DNA from: Primula veris
Lineage: Eukaryota > Streptophyta > Magnoliopsida > Ericales > Primulaceae
Assembly: GCA_963682055.1 (NCBI GenBank)
Contig: OY821750.1
Coordinates: 28,032,402-28,096,401, forward strand
Direction: 5' to 3'
DNA: 64,000 nucleotides
Shown: in pieces, positions 1-12,629 of the stretch
How the letters are laid out: each line of letters opens with the position of its first letter
Numbering within the stretch: the first letter of the stretch is position 1
The notes under the pieces: model-generated
Told to the model about the DNA's origin: nothing
Seen by the model: the letters and a program-made list of their open reading frames with translations, nothing else
Databases searched by the model: none
Made by a program: the position numbers and the translations under genes

Positions 1-99
1 ATTAATCTTACCCATTAAGACTTAAGTTCATTCCTAAATTGAATTATGGACAAAGAAAAAGAATTAGTTTCAATCTCCATTTTGTTGTTTGTTATGCAG

Positions 100-590
100 G
101 ATCAGGACCAAGATGAGTTACCATCAAACATGGTTCAGGTTTCAGGAGAAGAGATAAAAGCGGTATAATTTAAATTCAACAGAGTAACTGACTAAATGAT
201 TATTCAGATGCAGGACAAAAAAAAAATTTGATTTAGCCGGAGGAAAAAGTCGGTTTCCTCCAGCTTAAAAACCTTTTAGTTTTCAAGCTAGAATGTAAAA
301 CAAAGATAATTTAGCTTTTAAGCGGTAAAACACACACACACAAATGTGGTCAGCCAAATGCATTGCAGTTTATAAAACAAAAAACAAATAAGTTGAGCTT
401 CGAAGCTGCAACAAACAAAGCAAAATTTAATGAGATTATTTGACAGTAAATATATGGCCAAGGTTCCTGTTTTTTCTATATTTTGCTAATAAGTTCATGT
501 TGTGAAATTCAGGCACAAAAAGCAGAAAGGGAGGCTATGGACATGAAAGGCTTGACGAGAAAGCGAATGGAATTTGTAGATTTTGATTAA
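100..590 (+). CDS. 3' end of an unidentified protein-coding gene (last two exons)
   Basis: Two exons in compatible phase close a gene that starts left of the window. Exon 100-162 follows an acceptor TTGTTATGCAG and ends at a GT donor at 163; exon 513-590 follows an acceptor at 511-512 and ends with TAA. Together they encode a 46-residue acidic then basic tail, DQDQDELPSNMVQVSGEEIK followed by AAQKAEREAMDMKGLTRKR and MEFVDFD. The tail is charged, probably helical and coiled-coil-like, with no membrane segment or catalytic motif. I do not recognise the family and do not assign a function. Exon status rests on clean splice borders, an uninterrupted frame across the junction and protein-like composition. 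Confidence 0.5.
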
Positions 591-1055
591 TGATTACTAT
601 AAGACTCTTCTTAAAACTTCCATTGTTTTGGATTTTCGTTACTCTCTTCTAGGCCCAACTCTCTTTTCAAGCATATTAGTAAAAATAAGAACATTGCTAA
701 AGGGGGTTGGTTATCATTCTTCTGATAATTTGTCTCTTCTGACTCAGGAGAGCTTCATCATTTGTAGTACAATATTCGAATATAATCTACAGATATTACC
801 GAAAGTATTTACCACATCAAAAAGCAAATTTCTCTTTTATTCAATCGTCAAGGACGGATCATATTGCAGAAAACACACATAACATACCCAGCAGACCAGC
901 AGTATAATTGAAGAACATATGTAATTTAGCACGTTGTATAAAAAGGCCCAAAATGAAGTTACAAAAGCAAAACCTGACAGTAGATCTCCAACACCCAAAC
1001 ACTGATCACGCACAATTAAAGTCACACGATCAATTGACAAACTTCCACCATTTTA
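591..1055. other. convergent intergenic spacer
   Basis: This 465-base stretch lies between the stop of the left-edge + strand gene and the stop of the - strand cupin gene, so it holds both 3' UTRs. It contains a short chance ORF but no recognisable coding exon, repeat or RNA gene. Confidence 0.5.
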
Positions 1056-2552
1056 TTAATCAAAAGTGAGCATATTAATCAGGGTTTCATATTTTGGATA
1101 TTTCGAAACAAGCTCGGTTCGTTTAGCAAGTTCAAAATCCTCAAACTGAAAAGCAGGAGCACATGTACACCCCACCAACGAAAAATGGGCCTCGGCATCT
1201 CTTGGGGAGTTTTTAACTGCTCCTTTTTCTGTGCAAATTTGAATATCACGAGTTGGAAAAGCACCAAACCATATATTTGGGGGCACTGTGTGTTGCACGT
1301 GTTGGTTTTCTTCCATTGGGTTGGGTCCTAGACAAGTTAACTTGACGGTACCATCTTCGTCATTTAATTCCATGACCTGGAAAAAAAAGGGTAGTGGTTG
1401 AAGAAGATGATTTTGACGAGGAGACAAAGGGATAAGTTTTGGAAAAATACGGAGAAATATATGAGAAAGATCTAATATTTTCAAAAAAATAATTATGATT
1501 TAACATTTTAATTCCTTTGAAAATCTTAAATTGGAAAATTGGAGAGAGATGTAAGACAGCCATAACATCAAATGTGATATCTACTAACGAAATAAAATCT
1601 GGAAAAAAAGATTAAACAACAAATATAAACCCTTATTAGGATCTTTGGATACCTCATTCAAATAAAAAGAGTACAAGCTCCATTAAACTTTTTTCATTTC
1701 CACTCACCAAACTAATTCGTTTACATCAACTCTTATATGTACGAGTAAGTAAAAAGAAAGCTGAGAGACATCATGCTAAGCACGTTACTAAAATCACTTA
1801 GCTTACAAAATGAAAAGACTCGCTCGCTGGTCAAAAAAGAATTGGCAGATTACTAATTCGCATCCATAAACATTATTAGAATAGTAAAAAGTTTTTGGTT
1901 TTTAATTTCTCAAAGCAAGTATCCAACATCACTTGAGCTGAATTGCAAGTGCCCAGTTCAATGCCTGTTCGCCACCAGTTTTCGTCCAATAAGAGTTTAC
2001 GAGAAAAAAATCCAGACAACATTTGAAGGATTCCCTTTTCTATCCAATAGTTTGTTTTAACTTAAATCACTAAACAAAGGGAAAACGTGTGCACGGCGCA
2101 CAAATACTACGGGTAAGGAGATGGTTTGTTGGACACAATATTAACCCAAAACTATTTTCATGAATTCAAAGTTTCAAACCCATGATTTCCATATCATTTT
2201 TCAACATAGAATACTTTAATTAGAAACATGAAAGGAATTCTTTTTGGCTAACCGTTAAAGTTTGCACTTTAGAATGTTGTTCAAATATTTGTAAGTACTT
2301 ATAACATTTGATGGGTGATTGAAGCTAGAACAAAGCATAAAGAGAAAAGTTCTTAGTATAAATTGGGAAGTTGAAGATGGGTTACCGTGATAGGTTCTCC
2401 CATGTAAAAGTGCCAGGTCTCGGTACATGGTATACGGTGAAGATGAGATACACTTCCCGCGGGGAGCAAGAAATAGATACATGTGCTTATAGGACGAGCA
2501 ACTTTGTCTGCGTACACACACAAAAATACGCAGTTGTAAAGACGAATAACCG

Positions 2553-2587
<35 letters not shown>

Positions 2588-4818
2588 GGGATACTTCAAG
2601 TGATGCTACTCTAAATTATTAAGCAGAGAAACATATAATCCAAGAATTATAGTGGGGGGAGATTTGTTCTTGCTGCAAAGACCAGTTGGTTCTTTTCTTT
2701 TGCCACTTGAGTTTCTCAAACGCTTTTTTTTCCTTTTTGTAAACATCTCAATTCATAGTTTTTCTTAGTAGATACTCCATTTTGAATGATAAATCAGATA
2801 GGAACCAAGTTAACTACGGTGTGCTTTACGAGCGAAAATCCGCATATGATTTATTGTATTTCTGTTGTTAAACACAGAGCACTCGCTGGATATCTTAAAT
2901 AAAGTTGACAAAAATATATGATGGATACTTTGAAGAAAAAGGAAAAGGAAACCTCCTAGCAAATGTTTTCACATATGAGGCTGTGGTTCAATTCCCCCTC
3001 CGCATAAATTAGATGATCAAAAAAAGATCCAATCATCCAACTATACACTACAATACTAAATATACGAATATATCATATATGTACATAAACAAAGAAAAAG
3101 GTGTGTTTTTTGTTGCAACAAAAAAATATTGCCCCCTTTATGATAATCCAAGCTTTCAAATGAGACAGGGACTTCCAATCTAACATGACACGGAAGCAGA
3201 GGTAACTCTAGATCAAGTCTCACATTCTCTCGGTGAAACTATTATAACTAAATGGGAGGCTCCCAAACAAAGATCACATAGGGGTATATAACTAAACGGG
3301 AAAAAAATTCTACCATATACATTACCAAACACTACTAGACGTAAGGCAAAAAGTCATACATTTAACCTCATGGGAAATAGTTTCTTACACAAATAATAAT
3401 TTTAATTTATACACAACTAACCAACAAATAAATGGTTGTTCCCTCGATGAATCAACAAAATGCAATAAAATATTACTTGCAGTTGCAGTTCATCGAAAGT
3501 TCAGTGCCTGACATTCATTCGCTCATCAATTTAATTTAACAAAATGCATCAAATGTCTCAAAACTACAAAAATGATACTCAAATTAACAGAACTGTAACA
3601 AAGCAATTTTGTATTTCCATCAGTAAGTTGATCAAAATTCAAGGTCAGCATGCATAGGGAGATACACAAATCAGTTGTAGTTTCCGGACAAAGATTCCCT
3701 CTTTCACCATGCACTTTGGCTATCGAACTATCACATTATGACCCCCACCATAAATAACAATATACTCCTTACATGAATTCCTGCCCCTCCAGATTGAGGC
3801 TGAAGGGGAAACCCAGTAAAATTTTACCATGTATTTTAACAAATAATTACAGGTTTTAGTCTTTCAGCAGCCCCACAAACAAACACAAAAATCCACATGA
3901 ATTTCAACCCCTCCCGTAGCGGGTTCCTCATTCCCCCACTGATGGGAAAGGTCAGAAATTCATGCATCAAACTTTTTCTTATTAGGAAAGCGATTAAAGT
4001 GCTAAAGTAAGGAAACTTAACTAATACGCATACATGGTATATATAACTAATACACACATGGTATATATTTTCGCAAACCTCATTTAAGAAGTGTCAGAGT
4101 GACCTGTATTTCACTATAAGCATCAAAAGTAACTAAAATTGTGATTAAGGGCGGGTTTGGCATCGATTTTTTTTGTCAAAAAGCTGCCTTTAAAAAAAGC
4201 AATGAGAAAAAAACTTGCTTAAAAGAGGTTGTAGTATACTGTTTGGCACCACCTTATCTTTTTTTTACTAATAAGTGACTTATAACTTATCTTTGTTGAT
4301 AATTCCATTTTTACTTATTTTAACTTATATATGCTTTGTAAATATTAAAAATGATTTAAATGAAAAAAATTCTTCTTTTGGTCATTTTTATGTGAAGCCT
4401 AAAATATTTCACAAATTCCTACCTTCCCTAATTCTTCTTTTTTGAAAAGCTACAAAATCTACAGCATCACATCAGCCATAAAATTGTATATTTTTTTTAG
4501 TTATTGACTTGCCATTTGACTATATTTTGTTAAAAAAACTAATCCTAATATTTTTAATCAAGAAGCTAAAAAGCTGAAAAAAAGATCATACCAAACAGGC
4601 AGTAAGAATTAAGTGGGATATAATCATATAAGCCAAGGTGTGATCAAACCTAAATTAAGAAAAGGATAAAAAAAATTACAATGAGAGGGGAGCTGAGATT
4701 TGGAGAGAAAAATGGAAGTGTCTCTATTTGTTTCTGAGAAAAATCCACCTTCTGGGTGTGGCAAAAGATTCAATTTTTCTGCTATTTCTGATGATTTTAT
4801 TTTTATCACTGAACTCAT
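1056..4818 (-). CDS. Cupin_5 (DUF985) RmlC-like cupin protein, 3 exons, 193 aa
   Basis: Exons on the - strand are 4818-4680, 2507-2386 and 1376-1056 (139, 122 and 321 nt). The phases add up to 194 codons including the stop. Each border is GT-AG, and the first junction makes a Tyr codon in the conserved context SQLPSHYKVARPISTCIYF. Exon 1 carries the family hallmark PHPEGGFFSET (about residues 20-30). Exon 2 carries the cupin strand HLHRIPCTETWHFYMGEP with the usual His and Glu residues. Exon 3 carries VPPNIWFGAFP and the C-terminal block FSLVGCTCAPAFQFEDFELA. Length agrees with plant Cupin_5 proteins. The fold is a small beta-barrel often written as sugar-epimerase-like, but no reaction is established for the plant members. 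Nothing suggests a signal peptide, so the protein is probably soluble and cytosolic. Intron 1 (2.2 kb) contains a Tourist-like MITE and a 33-base poly-G run. Identity is strong; biochemical role unknown. Confidence 0.9.
2554..2586. repeat. 33-base poly-G run (poly-C on the gene strand)
   Basis: An uninterrupted G run lies inside intron 1 of the cupin gene. On the gene (-) strand it is a poly-C tract ending about 46 bases upstream of the exon 2 acceptor, so it also acts as a very long pyrimidine tract. Such runs vary in length, form G-quadruplexes and are often misassembled. Confidence 0.9.
4149..4602. mobile_element. Tourist-like (PIF/Harbinger) MITE
   Basis: The left end reads GGGCGGGTTTGGCAT and the right end, on the other strand, reads CTGCCTGTTTGGTAT. 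The two align at the same offset over a degenerate 15-bp terminal inverted repeat. A TAA trinucleotide flanks both ends (4146-4148 and 4603-4605), the target duplication expected for PIF/Harbinger. The interior is AT-rich and non-coding. It sits in intron 1 of the cupin gene, 77 bp from the exon 1 donor. Confidence 0.65.
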
Positions 4819-6617
4819 CTTCTTCTTCTCTATCTTTTTATCTCACTTTTTTTTTTTTTTTAATTTGAAAAATACATGTAAGAGAGACAGAGAGATCTAT
4901 TGTAGTAATAAGTTAGGCACATTTTTATAGACTTTTCTTGAGACACTAAATTGTAGACATATTTGGCTTTATCAAAATAAAATAAAATTTGTAGACTTTT
5001 CTTGAGACACAAATTTTACTATATACTGTAAGTTTTTTTTTTCTTTTTGTTAAAAATCAAGTTTTTTTTTATAATAATTAATAATTCTTGTTTGGTGGTA
5101 AACCTGCTTCGCACATTTTAGTAAAATTTTTTTAATAAAAACCAAGTTTGTTTGGCACATTTTAGTTTGTTAACTCACAGCTTGTTTGGTCGGAAGGTTT
5201 AACCTTTGTTCTTTTACCGTTTTTGGTTTATTTGGCTGGATTTAAGCTTGGATGAACACCACCACCGTGGGCGTGAGTAACTCGGTGGACACAATCGGAG
5301 GTAGTAGCAGAACTGAGATTTAATGGTGGGTGCGGTTAAGTTATATGTTTATATTTTTTTATAATTATGGAGATAGAGCTGAAATAATATAATTGTCGAC
5401 TTTTCAGAAAAAAACAAACAAAAATTTAATATTTTTCTCGATATGGGGAAGTTATAGCCCATTCTAGTCTGCATCCGGTTACTCTGCTGATCGAAGGCTT
5501 CAGCCTCCCATTCTTCTTGTTTTTTTCTTTTTATGTACATAAATTAAATCTTCGAAAATTAGCATTTAGCACTATTTACCAACATACCCGTGTTTGAGCT
5601 CCTCCACTCTACAGTCCTTGGTTCCATCCATGTCATCATCCCCTCCCCCTTATCACAAATACACCCTAAGTGAGCCATTTTTTATGAAAATAAATATTTT
5701 TTATTTTGGTTTTACCTGACTTCTGTTTCTCGGATAGGATTTATCTTGGGAAAGATTTTGATAAATTCGATGTAAACTTCATCTGCTAAAGTTTCCTTGT
5801 GGACGTCAGATTTGCATCTGGTGTAATGCTTAAGCATCAAAGAAAATTGAAAAAGAATTCAAATACACTAGGACTGCAATTAAACTTTAGCCGCTGAAGA
5901 TAGCATCGGACTTCTGCAACTCCTTCCCCACATTCTCCCAGCAAGAGTTGAGTCTTTCCATCAGGCCCTGCTCCGTCCAGTTTTACTTTGACGATCGGAT
6001 CTAAAGTTTAAACCCTTGATCATATATATTTTGACAGTTGACCTGTTCTTCGACGTCGATAGATGTGGTTACCGTGGTGTATCCAGTGGATACAAGAGGA
6101 AACATGTAAATTTATTCCATTTCTAAACCGGTCCATTCATATAGCTATTCATTCGATTGTCAATCGCTGATATTAGACCGAGGTAAAAGTTGATAAACAT
6201 TCCTACTAGACGCCATCTAATTTTAACGATTAACGAGTCTTCATAAATTGCTCTTATCTCTTTCTAACATGAATAAACAACTTGAAGCAGGTTCTTAGTA
6301 AATCAATTTGATGTTAATCAAAATTAATGAACTTAAGTCATTTACATTCGATACGCTCATCCAATCTTCAGTTTTATGGTTGACCAGTAACTTGGATAAC
6401 TCGTTAAAATGCTACCAAGAATGACAAACTTAGGATCCCCCGTAGGTACTTAACGTGAAACCGCTTCCCTTGCGCTTTTGCAAGAAGTGAAATAAATAAT
6501 TGAAACGAGAGAAGGGGGAATATAATTTATTCCGGTTTTAAGCCACCAATACACATAATGTTTTGATCATAACTATGTTTACAATCTGGCATTGTCGTAT
6601 TGACAAGTGAACAATGT
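4819..6617. other. intergenic region (cupin promoter side / COQ9 3' side)
   Basis: About 1.8 kb of AT-rich DNA holding the upstream region of the cupin gene and the 3' flank of COQ9. It includes poly-T tracts and short imperfect repeats around a TTTGTTTGGCACATTTTAG-like phrase (5090-5180). I see no coding exon or RNA gene. Confidence 0.45.
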
Positions 6618-9600
6618 TTAGCGCTGAAAAAGATTATTCACTAGTCCTTGCAAAGAGCCGCCCATCCCTGCACCAACAGCTTCAGCCAAATACTTCGCCT
6701 GCAATTTTTCCACCACCATAAAAAAATAAAAGCTTTTAACTTTTTAAAAATGCCAAAATGGAGGAAAATAAAGAAGACACTATGGCAGTGCACGACTACA
6801 GTTAAGTACCTCTTGGATTGATTTCTTAAGATCAAAAGCGTCTTTTACACGGCTGTCCAAAAATGTCCATGTGTCACGAAAATCTGCAAGGAGCCAACAT
6901 GTCAATATACATCAGAACCGAACATATCTACATAATTCGGAAGAAGAAGAATTAATATTCGAACTTCTTTCTTGAAATGAGTATATTGATTATTTTCTTA
7001 TCTAATTTCAACTTTAACAATCACCTATTTAAAACCAGCATTGATGGAGATACGGGAGGTTCAGCATCGCTTAAAATTAACAGAATAGAAAATGGTAGGA
7101 TGGGATCTTTCGGTAATTGTCACATATTTCAAAGAAAGGATTTGAAAAATGGCTATGTTCCACACATGAGGAAGGAAGTTATCTCATTATTTATTTCCTT
7201 TTCTTCTTTAAATTTCTTATTTAAGCTTGATTGGGTTTCATTCCTCTAGCAAAGGTGAGATGCAGATGCATTAAAAAATAATTAATGAAATATACCTGGG
7301 GAGCGATCAGTTAGCATATAGACCTCTGTTGTCGAATATATAGCTCCAAGAACAGTACGTTTGGTATACCAATCAATATCTGTAGATTCATCTCCAGCAG
7401 CATGCCATATTTCATCAACCAGCAAAGCTCTCTGCTTAAAACTTGCCGGTATGTTTTGCGGTTGCGCCTGTGAGACAACAGTTCACATATAATTTCTTTA
7501 CATTATAGAGTCGCATCATTTCCAACAAATAATTGAAAAAGGCAACTAGAATGACACCTGAATACTAAGTGCTTGAGCCCATTTAGAAATGAATGGAGCC
7601 TGTAATTCCAAACGAATCCTGACGAGCTTTGAAATGCGCTCACTGAGTATCAAATCCTTTAGACTTAGATCCGAATCTATTGTATCAATAAGCTTCTGTA
7701 AGCACTCATCCATGAAAAACTGGAGACAGAAATATATTATCATCAGAAAGTTAAACCAGTGAGATTTAGTTATGCTACTTGAATTTTCCTTACTATTATG
7801 TTTTAAACCTCATATGATATCAGTGTTATTAGGTTGTATATTATAAGGTGCAAAATGAAGAGTATAAACATAAATGCGTGTAGGGTAGATACTGAAATAA
7901 GTAAAAAATTTATGCAGAGTAGTTAAAAGGTAGTTGATGGTAATGTACAGGTTGACATTACTTATCCCGCAAGAGTACCAAAATTCTATACTTTTGATTA
8001 GTATTAATTTCAGTTCTAAGAAGTTTACTCTTAATAGGTGTATAACCAGTCCCCGTTCTATAATTTTTATACTTCAAGCTTTTAAGTGAATGCATGTAAA
8101 AGTACACTCTCATTAAGCCTATCCACTATCCCACTCAATACATAAGGCATGATTTAAGAAGGGTCTAGAAAACACTAATTATAAGTTGCAAGAAGGGGTA
8201 ATTAAGTAGAGATAACCTCAACTAGTGCAGCTTCTTTCCTAGGTAAGGAGCCAACAAATGAAGGAGAAACACCAGCTTCTCGTGCCCCTGCGATCATGGC
8301 TGCTTCTGTCCATCCCATCATAGGCTGCAAGCATACATTAGCATTTTTATTTGAGGTCAAAAGCTTGCGATTTATAAGAGATTATAAGTTTGCTAAAAGA
8401 AAATCGAGTTTAGTTACTGTAACTTTAGCAAAAGTACCACCCATTATTTAGGAGTGACTGCTCCATTGTTTACCCTTTCATAGAATAGGTAGATTAATTC
8501 TGAAATTTAATAGCTTTTTCTGATTGCAGCTTTTAAAGCCCAGCTAATTTCTCTTTTTCTTGAAAGCTGGCATGCATTTGGTTGAACGGCTCAAAAGCCA
8601 AGTACTTCGGGTTTATGGCTTGAAACAGTTAGAAGCTTCATGATGGATGAAATCTTAAAAGCAGCGTACTTAAAAAAGCTGAAACCAAGCAAGCGATGCA
8701 ACTTGCAAAAACCTATACTCCTACGATTCCCACTGGTTTACTTAAGTACCAGAGATAATGATACCAAAATGAGTTTAAATACTGATGTACAGATGATTTG
8801 CTAAGTGTCTGAAGGAATTTACAGATTCCACTGCATAAAGTTTAGCCAGATTCAGAGAACTCAAAATGAAAATACACAAAAAAAACATGCAACTTTTAGG
8901 CGTTATATTCATTGCCACCAGGAAAAAGAAAACACATGGGAAATGTATATTTTCAGCAAGTTCATCTTTAAATTTTATATGGTGATTAAAATTTGCTACT
9001 ATTGAGTACGCTTTACCAACTGATGATGACCGTAGATAAGGAAAACATACAAGAAAGGTATATCTTCTGATCAAAAAAAAAGAGAGTCTATGTTCATTTA
9101 CACAGTTTCAGTTAAAAAGTTTCCCATACAAAATTGCACTACTTATTTTCTTAACAAATGTTGTTTGAAAACACATACCAGAATTACAAATATATGCATT
9201 AGACAATTTATAATGAATCTTCATACGAGATCCATCAGCAGTATTTAAAGATTGTGTAGTTTTGTCATAATNNNNNNNNNNNNNNNNNNNNNNNNNNNNN
9301 NNNNNNNNNNNNNNNNNNNNNNNNNNNNNNNNNNNNNNNNNNNNNNNNNNNNNNNNNNNNNNNNNNNNNNNNNNNNNNNNNNNNNNNNNNNNNNNNNNNN
9401 NNNNNNNNNNNNNNNNNNNNNNNNNNNNNNNNNNNNNNNNNNNNNNNNNNNNNNNNNNNNNNNNNNNNNNNGCAAAAAAGTAACCGAGTAAAAGTTTGTT
9501 TGGCAACTTTCAGAAAAAATAATATCTCTAGTCGTAGTTCTTCGAAGAATAGACTTGCGATTATTCTCAGAAAAGTGTATTACTTTCTGACTTCAACTAT

Positions 9601-10748
9601 TAACACATAATTTCCATTTACACAAATGTACAATTTCTGCATTCTCTGCCACGCAACTAACCCCGCAACCAACTTTGACAAAATTTGGAAAAAAGAATCA
9701 TTTGCCATGTGTTTTACTCAATTCTTTATTCGCATTTACAACATTCGGTAGAGGTGAACTAAAGCAATGCTTATTATGATTTATGATCTAAAATTTGTCG
9801 CGAAATGCTGATAAATGCTGAACACGAGCCTGAACAAAAAAATTAGCGTGAGGTCGGGCTTGTTTAATTAATAATTAAATATTTTATTCATCCATGCTTA
9901 TACATGTAAAATTTATAAATAAAAGTGTGAAGGCCGGTAAATACTCGTCACTTTACATAATAAATTTGTTCTCTTAAAACAATATCAGTTAGTATTTTTT
10001 TATTATTAAAACTCACAATACTTATTTGTATAATGATATACCTTAATTTGGTATAGAACAATGAAAATGTAAAAGAGGGAGTAATAATTAGGTCTGGGAA
10101 AAAACACCGAATCGAAAAAAACCGAAAACGGCCGAACCCGATCGAAAAATTTTCGGGTCGGTTTCGGTTCGTAAAACCGAACCGAAAAAGACCGAAACGT
10201 AAAATCGAACCGAAAAAGACCGAAACCGAAAAAGACCGAAGACAAAAAAAAACCGAAAAATAACCGAAAAAAACCAAAACTGGACCGAAAAAACCGATCC
10301 GGTTCAGTCCAAAAATAAAACGACCGAAACCGAAAAAAACCGAACCGAAAAAATGCTCGGTTTCAGTTTTACCAAAAATCGAACCAGACCGAGCCCAACC
10401 CAGCCCTAGTAATAATAATAGAAAAAGTTAATTAAGTTTATATATATATATATATATATATATGGGCAAATAACTGACCACGTGGCGAAGGGAGGCACTA
10501 AGAACACGTGATTGCTCAAATTTATAACCATCTCTTGGGGTTCTCCGAGACTCGTCCTCAGCCGTCGATGAAGATGACGATCCATAAAAGTTCCGATCGG
10601 ACGGTTGAGAATGAGCCGCGTCATCAACGGAGGTGGTGAAATTAAATAAGTTGGAAATAACGGGGTTTAAAATTGGTGGTGTGTTTTGACGGAGTGGATT
10701 TGACCGTAGATGTAGCATTAATCGACGACATACTCTTATTCGATACAT
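6618..10748 (-). CDS. COQ9: ubiquinone biosynthesis protein COQ9, mitochondrial, 6 exons, 288 aa
   Basis: Exons on the - strand are 10748-10479, 8324-8217, 7719-7558, 7467-7296, 6883-6810 and 6698-6618 (867 nt, one frame). Residues 1-25 are Arg-rich with no acidic residue (MYRIRVCRRLMLHLRSNPLR), as expected for a mitochondrial presequence. A variable Ser-rich linker follows. Conserved family blocks come next: GWTEAAMIAGAREAGVSPS, LVEFFMDECLQKLIDTID, LVRIRLELQAPFISKWAQAL, VDEIWHAAGDESTDIDWYTK and YLAEAVGAGMGGSLQG. COQ9 is a lipid-binding member of the coenzyme Q synthome that presents ubiquinone intermediates to the COQ7 hydroxylase at the mitochondrial inner membrane (established for the family, not tested here). 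Intron 1 (2.15 kb) holds a hAT element, a TA microsatellite and the N gap; the exons themselves are intact. The start codon is the only upstream ATG in frame with a presequence. Confidence 0.95.
9272..9471. other. assembly gap (200 N)
   Basis: A run of exactly 200 N within intron 1 of COQ9. The true length of sequence missing here is unknown. The flanks contain no COQ9 exon, so the coding model is unaffected. Confidence 0.98.
10089..10408. mobile_element. hAT-type non-autonomous element rich in CCGAA repeats
   Basis: The element starts TAGGTCTGGG and ends CCCAACCCAGCCCTA, giving terminal inverted repeats of the TAGGG(C/T)TGGG type. It is bounded by a perfect 8-bp duplication, GTAATAAT, at 10081-10088 and 10409-10416, which points to the hAT superfamily. 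The interior is a long array of AACCGAAAAA/CGGTTTCGG motifs on both strands. It is non-coding and lies in intron 1 of COQ9. A second copy is at 43404-43663. Confidence 0.85.
10438..10463. repeat. (TA)n microsatellite
   Basis: Roughly 13 TA units lie 15 bases inside intron 1 of COQ9, just beyond the exon 1 donor. Confidence 0.85.
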
Positions 10749-12629
10749 ATTTATTACTTATTATTATACACGGTTACTGTTATATCGACGACCTTCTTCT
10801 TACTCTATATATATTTTGGGGAAATGTTTGTGAAGGGTTAACGTGGCAGGTGATGAGATTAGCCACGTGGGATGACTTCCTCGAGTTTTTACATTTTTTT
10901 TTTTTTTTAAACGGGAAAAAATAAATTTCATCAATGTTTAACGATTTAGTTATCGGATTACCAATTTTAACAATCGATTAGTTGATGTATAAAACTACAA
11001 AATTTGTCATAATTAAAGAGATATTGTTAAACAAAATGATAAAATTGCATTCACGTTCTCTTATCTATCACATAATGAGTACAATTCTATAAACATGCAA
11101 TCTCGTCGTTACTCTCTTAATTTGACAAAATTTTGTAGTTTAATAGTTGAATTGTTAAAATTGATAGTTTAATAACTAAATCGTTAATCAATGTAAATAT
11201 TTTTTTTAAGGATTTTTTTAAGAGAGGTTTAATTTTGAACTTAGGATTGTTAAAATTCCAAGTATTTTTTTATTTAATGTAGTAACCGAAGTACACAGGG
11301 CCTGCGTCCAATTAAGTGTCACTAATCGATGTTTAATAAACACACAAAATAAGGCAAGTAAAAAATAAATATAGACGATCGATAATTGAATAAATAAAGG
11401 CAATCAATCAATGAATAAGGAGACGAACAGATAAATATAATAAATTTGAAGGGTTTGATGAAGCTACTAAGTATTTTCTTTCTAAATCAGGAGGATTCCT
11501 TGGTATTGAATGAAAGTAATTAATGGGAGAAATGTGGTTATGTGAGAACAAGGGAAAGTGGAGAGGAAGTTTGGTAATTAAAAAAAAAGTTGTTGTTTTT
11601 AAAAAATAACAAGTGTGGACACTTTGGTAGCCTAAATGTATAATCAACATATTTACTGAAAAACTCGGCTCGGTTTTTAAAAAATGTATTTTTCGTTATT
11701 CGCTTTTTTGTTGTTGCGTCTCATTGTTTTATGTGTAAATTTTATATTATATTTATTTATTTAACATTTTCGTTTCGTTCTCACTTTCGTTTCCCTCCCT
11801 CGTGATAACTAATATAATGTACATTGTTGTAGCATTATTCCATCAACCGATAAAAGCAAAGAAATTACAAAGATTATTTGCAGTAAACTCTGAATTATTC
11901 CATGAACTCTGAATTAGCATTATTACATGAACTCTGAATTACAAAGAAATTAGTAGTTTTATATTGGTTAGTGAGGCACATGAATGCTGTGTAATAGTAC
12001 TACAACTTGCTGGATAAAAACTCATTAGTCAAATTAACTCCAATATACCTTGACACTGGACAAGATAGGGAGAATTAATTGCAATAATCTTGTTCAAAAT
12101 TAGTGTTTGTTTTTATGTTGGATATTCCTTTTCTATTTGGGCAAGTTTAAGCTAAGATTATGCTCTAAATTTTGGAATATATGGATCTTCTTTTGAAAGT
12201 AAGCTCGCAAGATGAATACTATGTTGATATGCTTTCTAAAATTGGACAAAATTAAGAATGTGTATGCATGTAACATAAGTCCATTTAGAAATGAGGTTGT
12301 TTGTTTTTTAGCCTTGTAAAAGCTATTTACGGTTATTTACACAGTTTTCACTTCATTTTTGCTGTTGTGTAGCAAGTGAATTCAACCCAATGCTTTTGCA
12401 AATCGCTTTACATTTCTCATAAAAGCAAAGAACTGCAGAATGAGAAGTATAAAGGTTAGCACTACACGAATCTAAACTTAACTTTGTGCTTGCCCCGGTC
12501 TTCTGTTATCCGTTTCTTCATTTTGTTCAAGAAACCAAAAAAAACCGTATTCATGGCATTTCAAGGTTCAGAAACAAGATTACCACTTTTCACACAGTTT
12601 ATCTACCAAAACATTTCCTACGTCTAACC
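10749..12629. other. intergenic region between COQ9 and the receptor-like kinase
   Basis: About 1.9 kb comprising the COQ9 upstream region and the 3' flank of the kinase gene. It contains a short repeated phrase CATGAACTCTGAATTA (around 11890-11945, two to three imperfect copies). No coding exon or RNA gene is apparent. Confidence 0.45.
10863..10870. promoter_or_regulatory. palindromic G-box CCACGTGG upstream of COQ9
   Basis: A perfect G-box core lies 115 bp upstream of the COQ9 start codon, with a related ACGTGG at about 10840. Such cores bind bZIP and bHLH factors in plants. Function here is inferred only from motif and position. Confidence 0.4.

Noticed and set aside
2960..3010. tRNA-like 3' half (GGTTCAATTCCCC)
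   Set aside because: Only a T-loop-like phrase is present; no acceptor, D or anticodon stem can be paired upstream.
9108..9271. Coding exon next to the assembly gap in COQ9 intron 1
   Set aside because: The frame (TADGSRMKIHYKL) is short, not part of COQ9, and ends in N. It might be retroelement DNA but cannot be supported.
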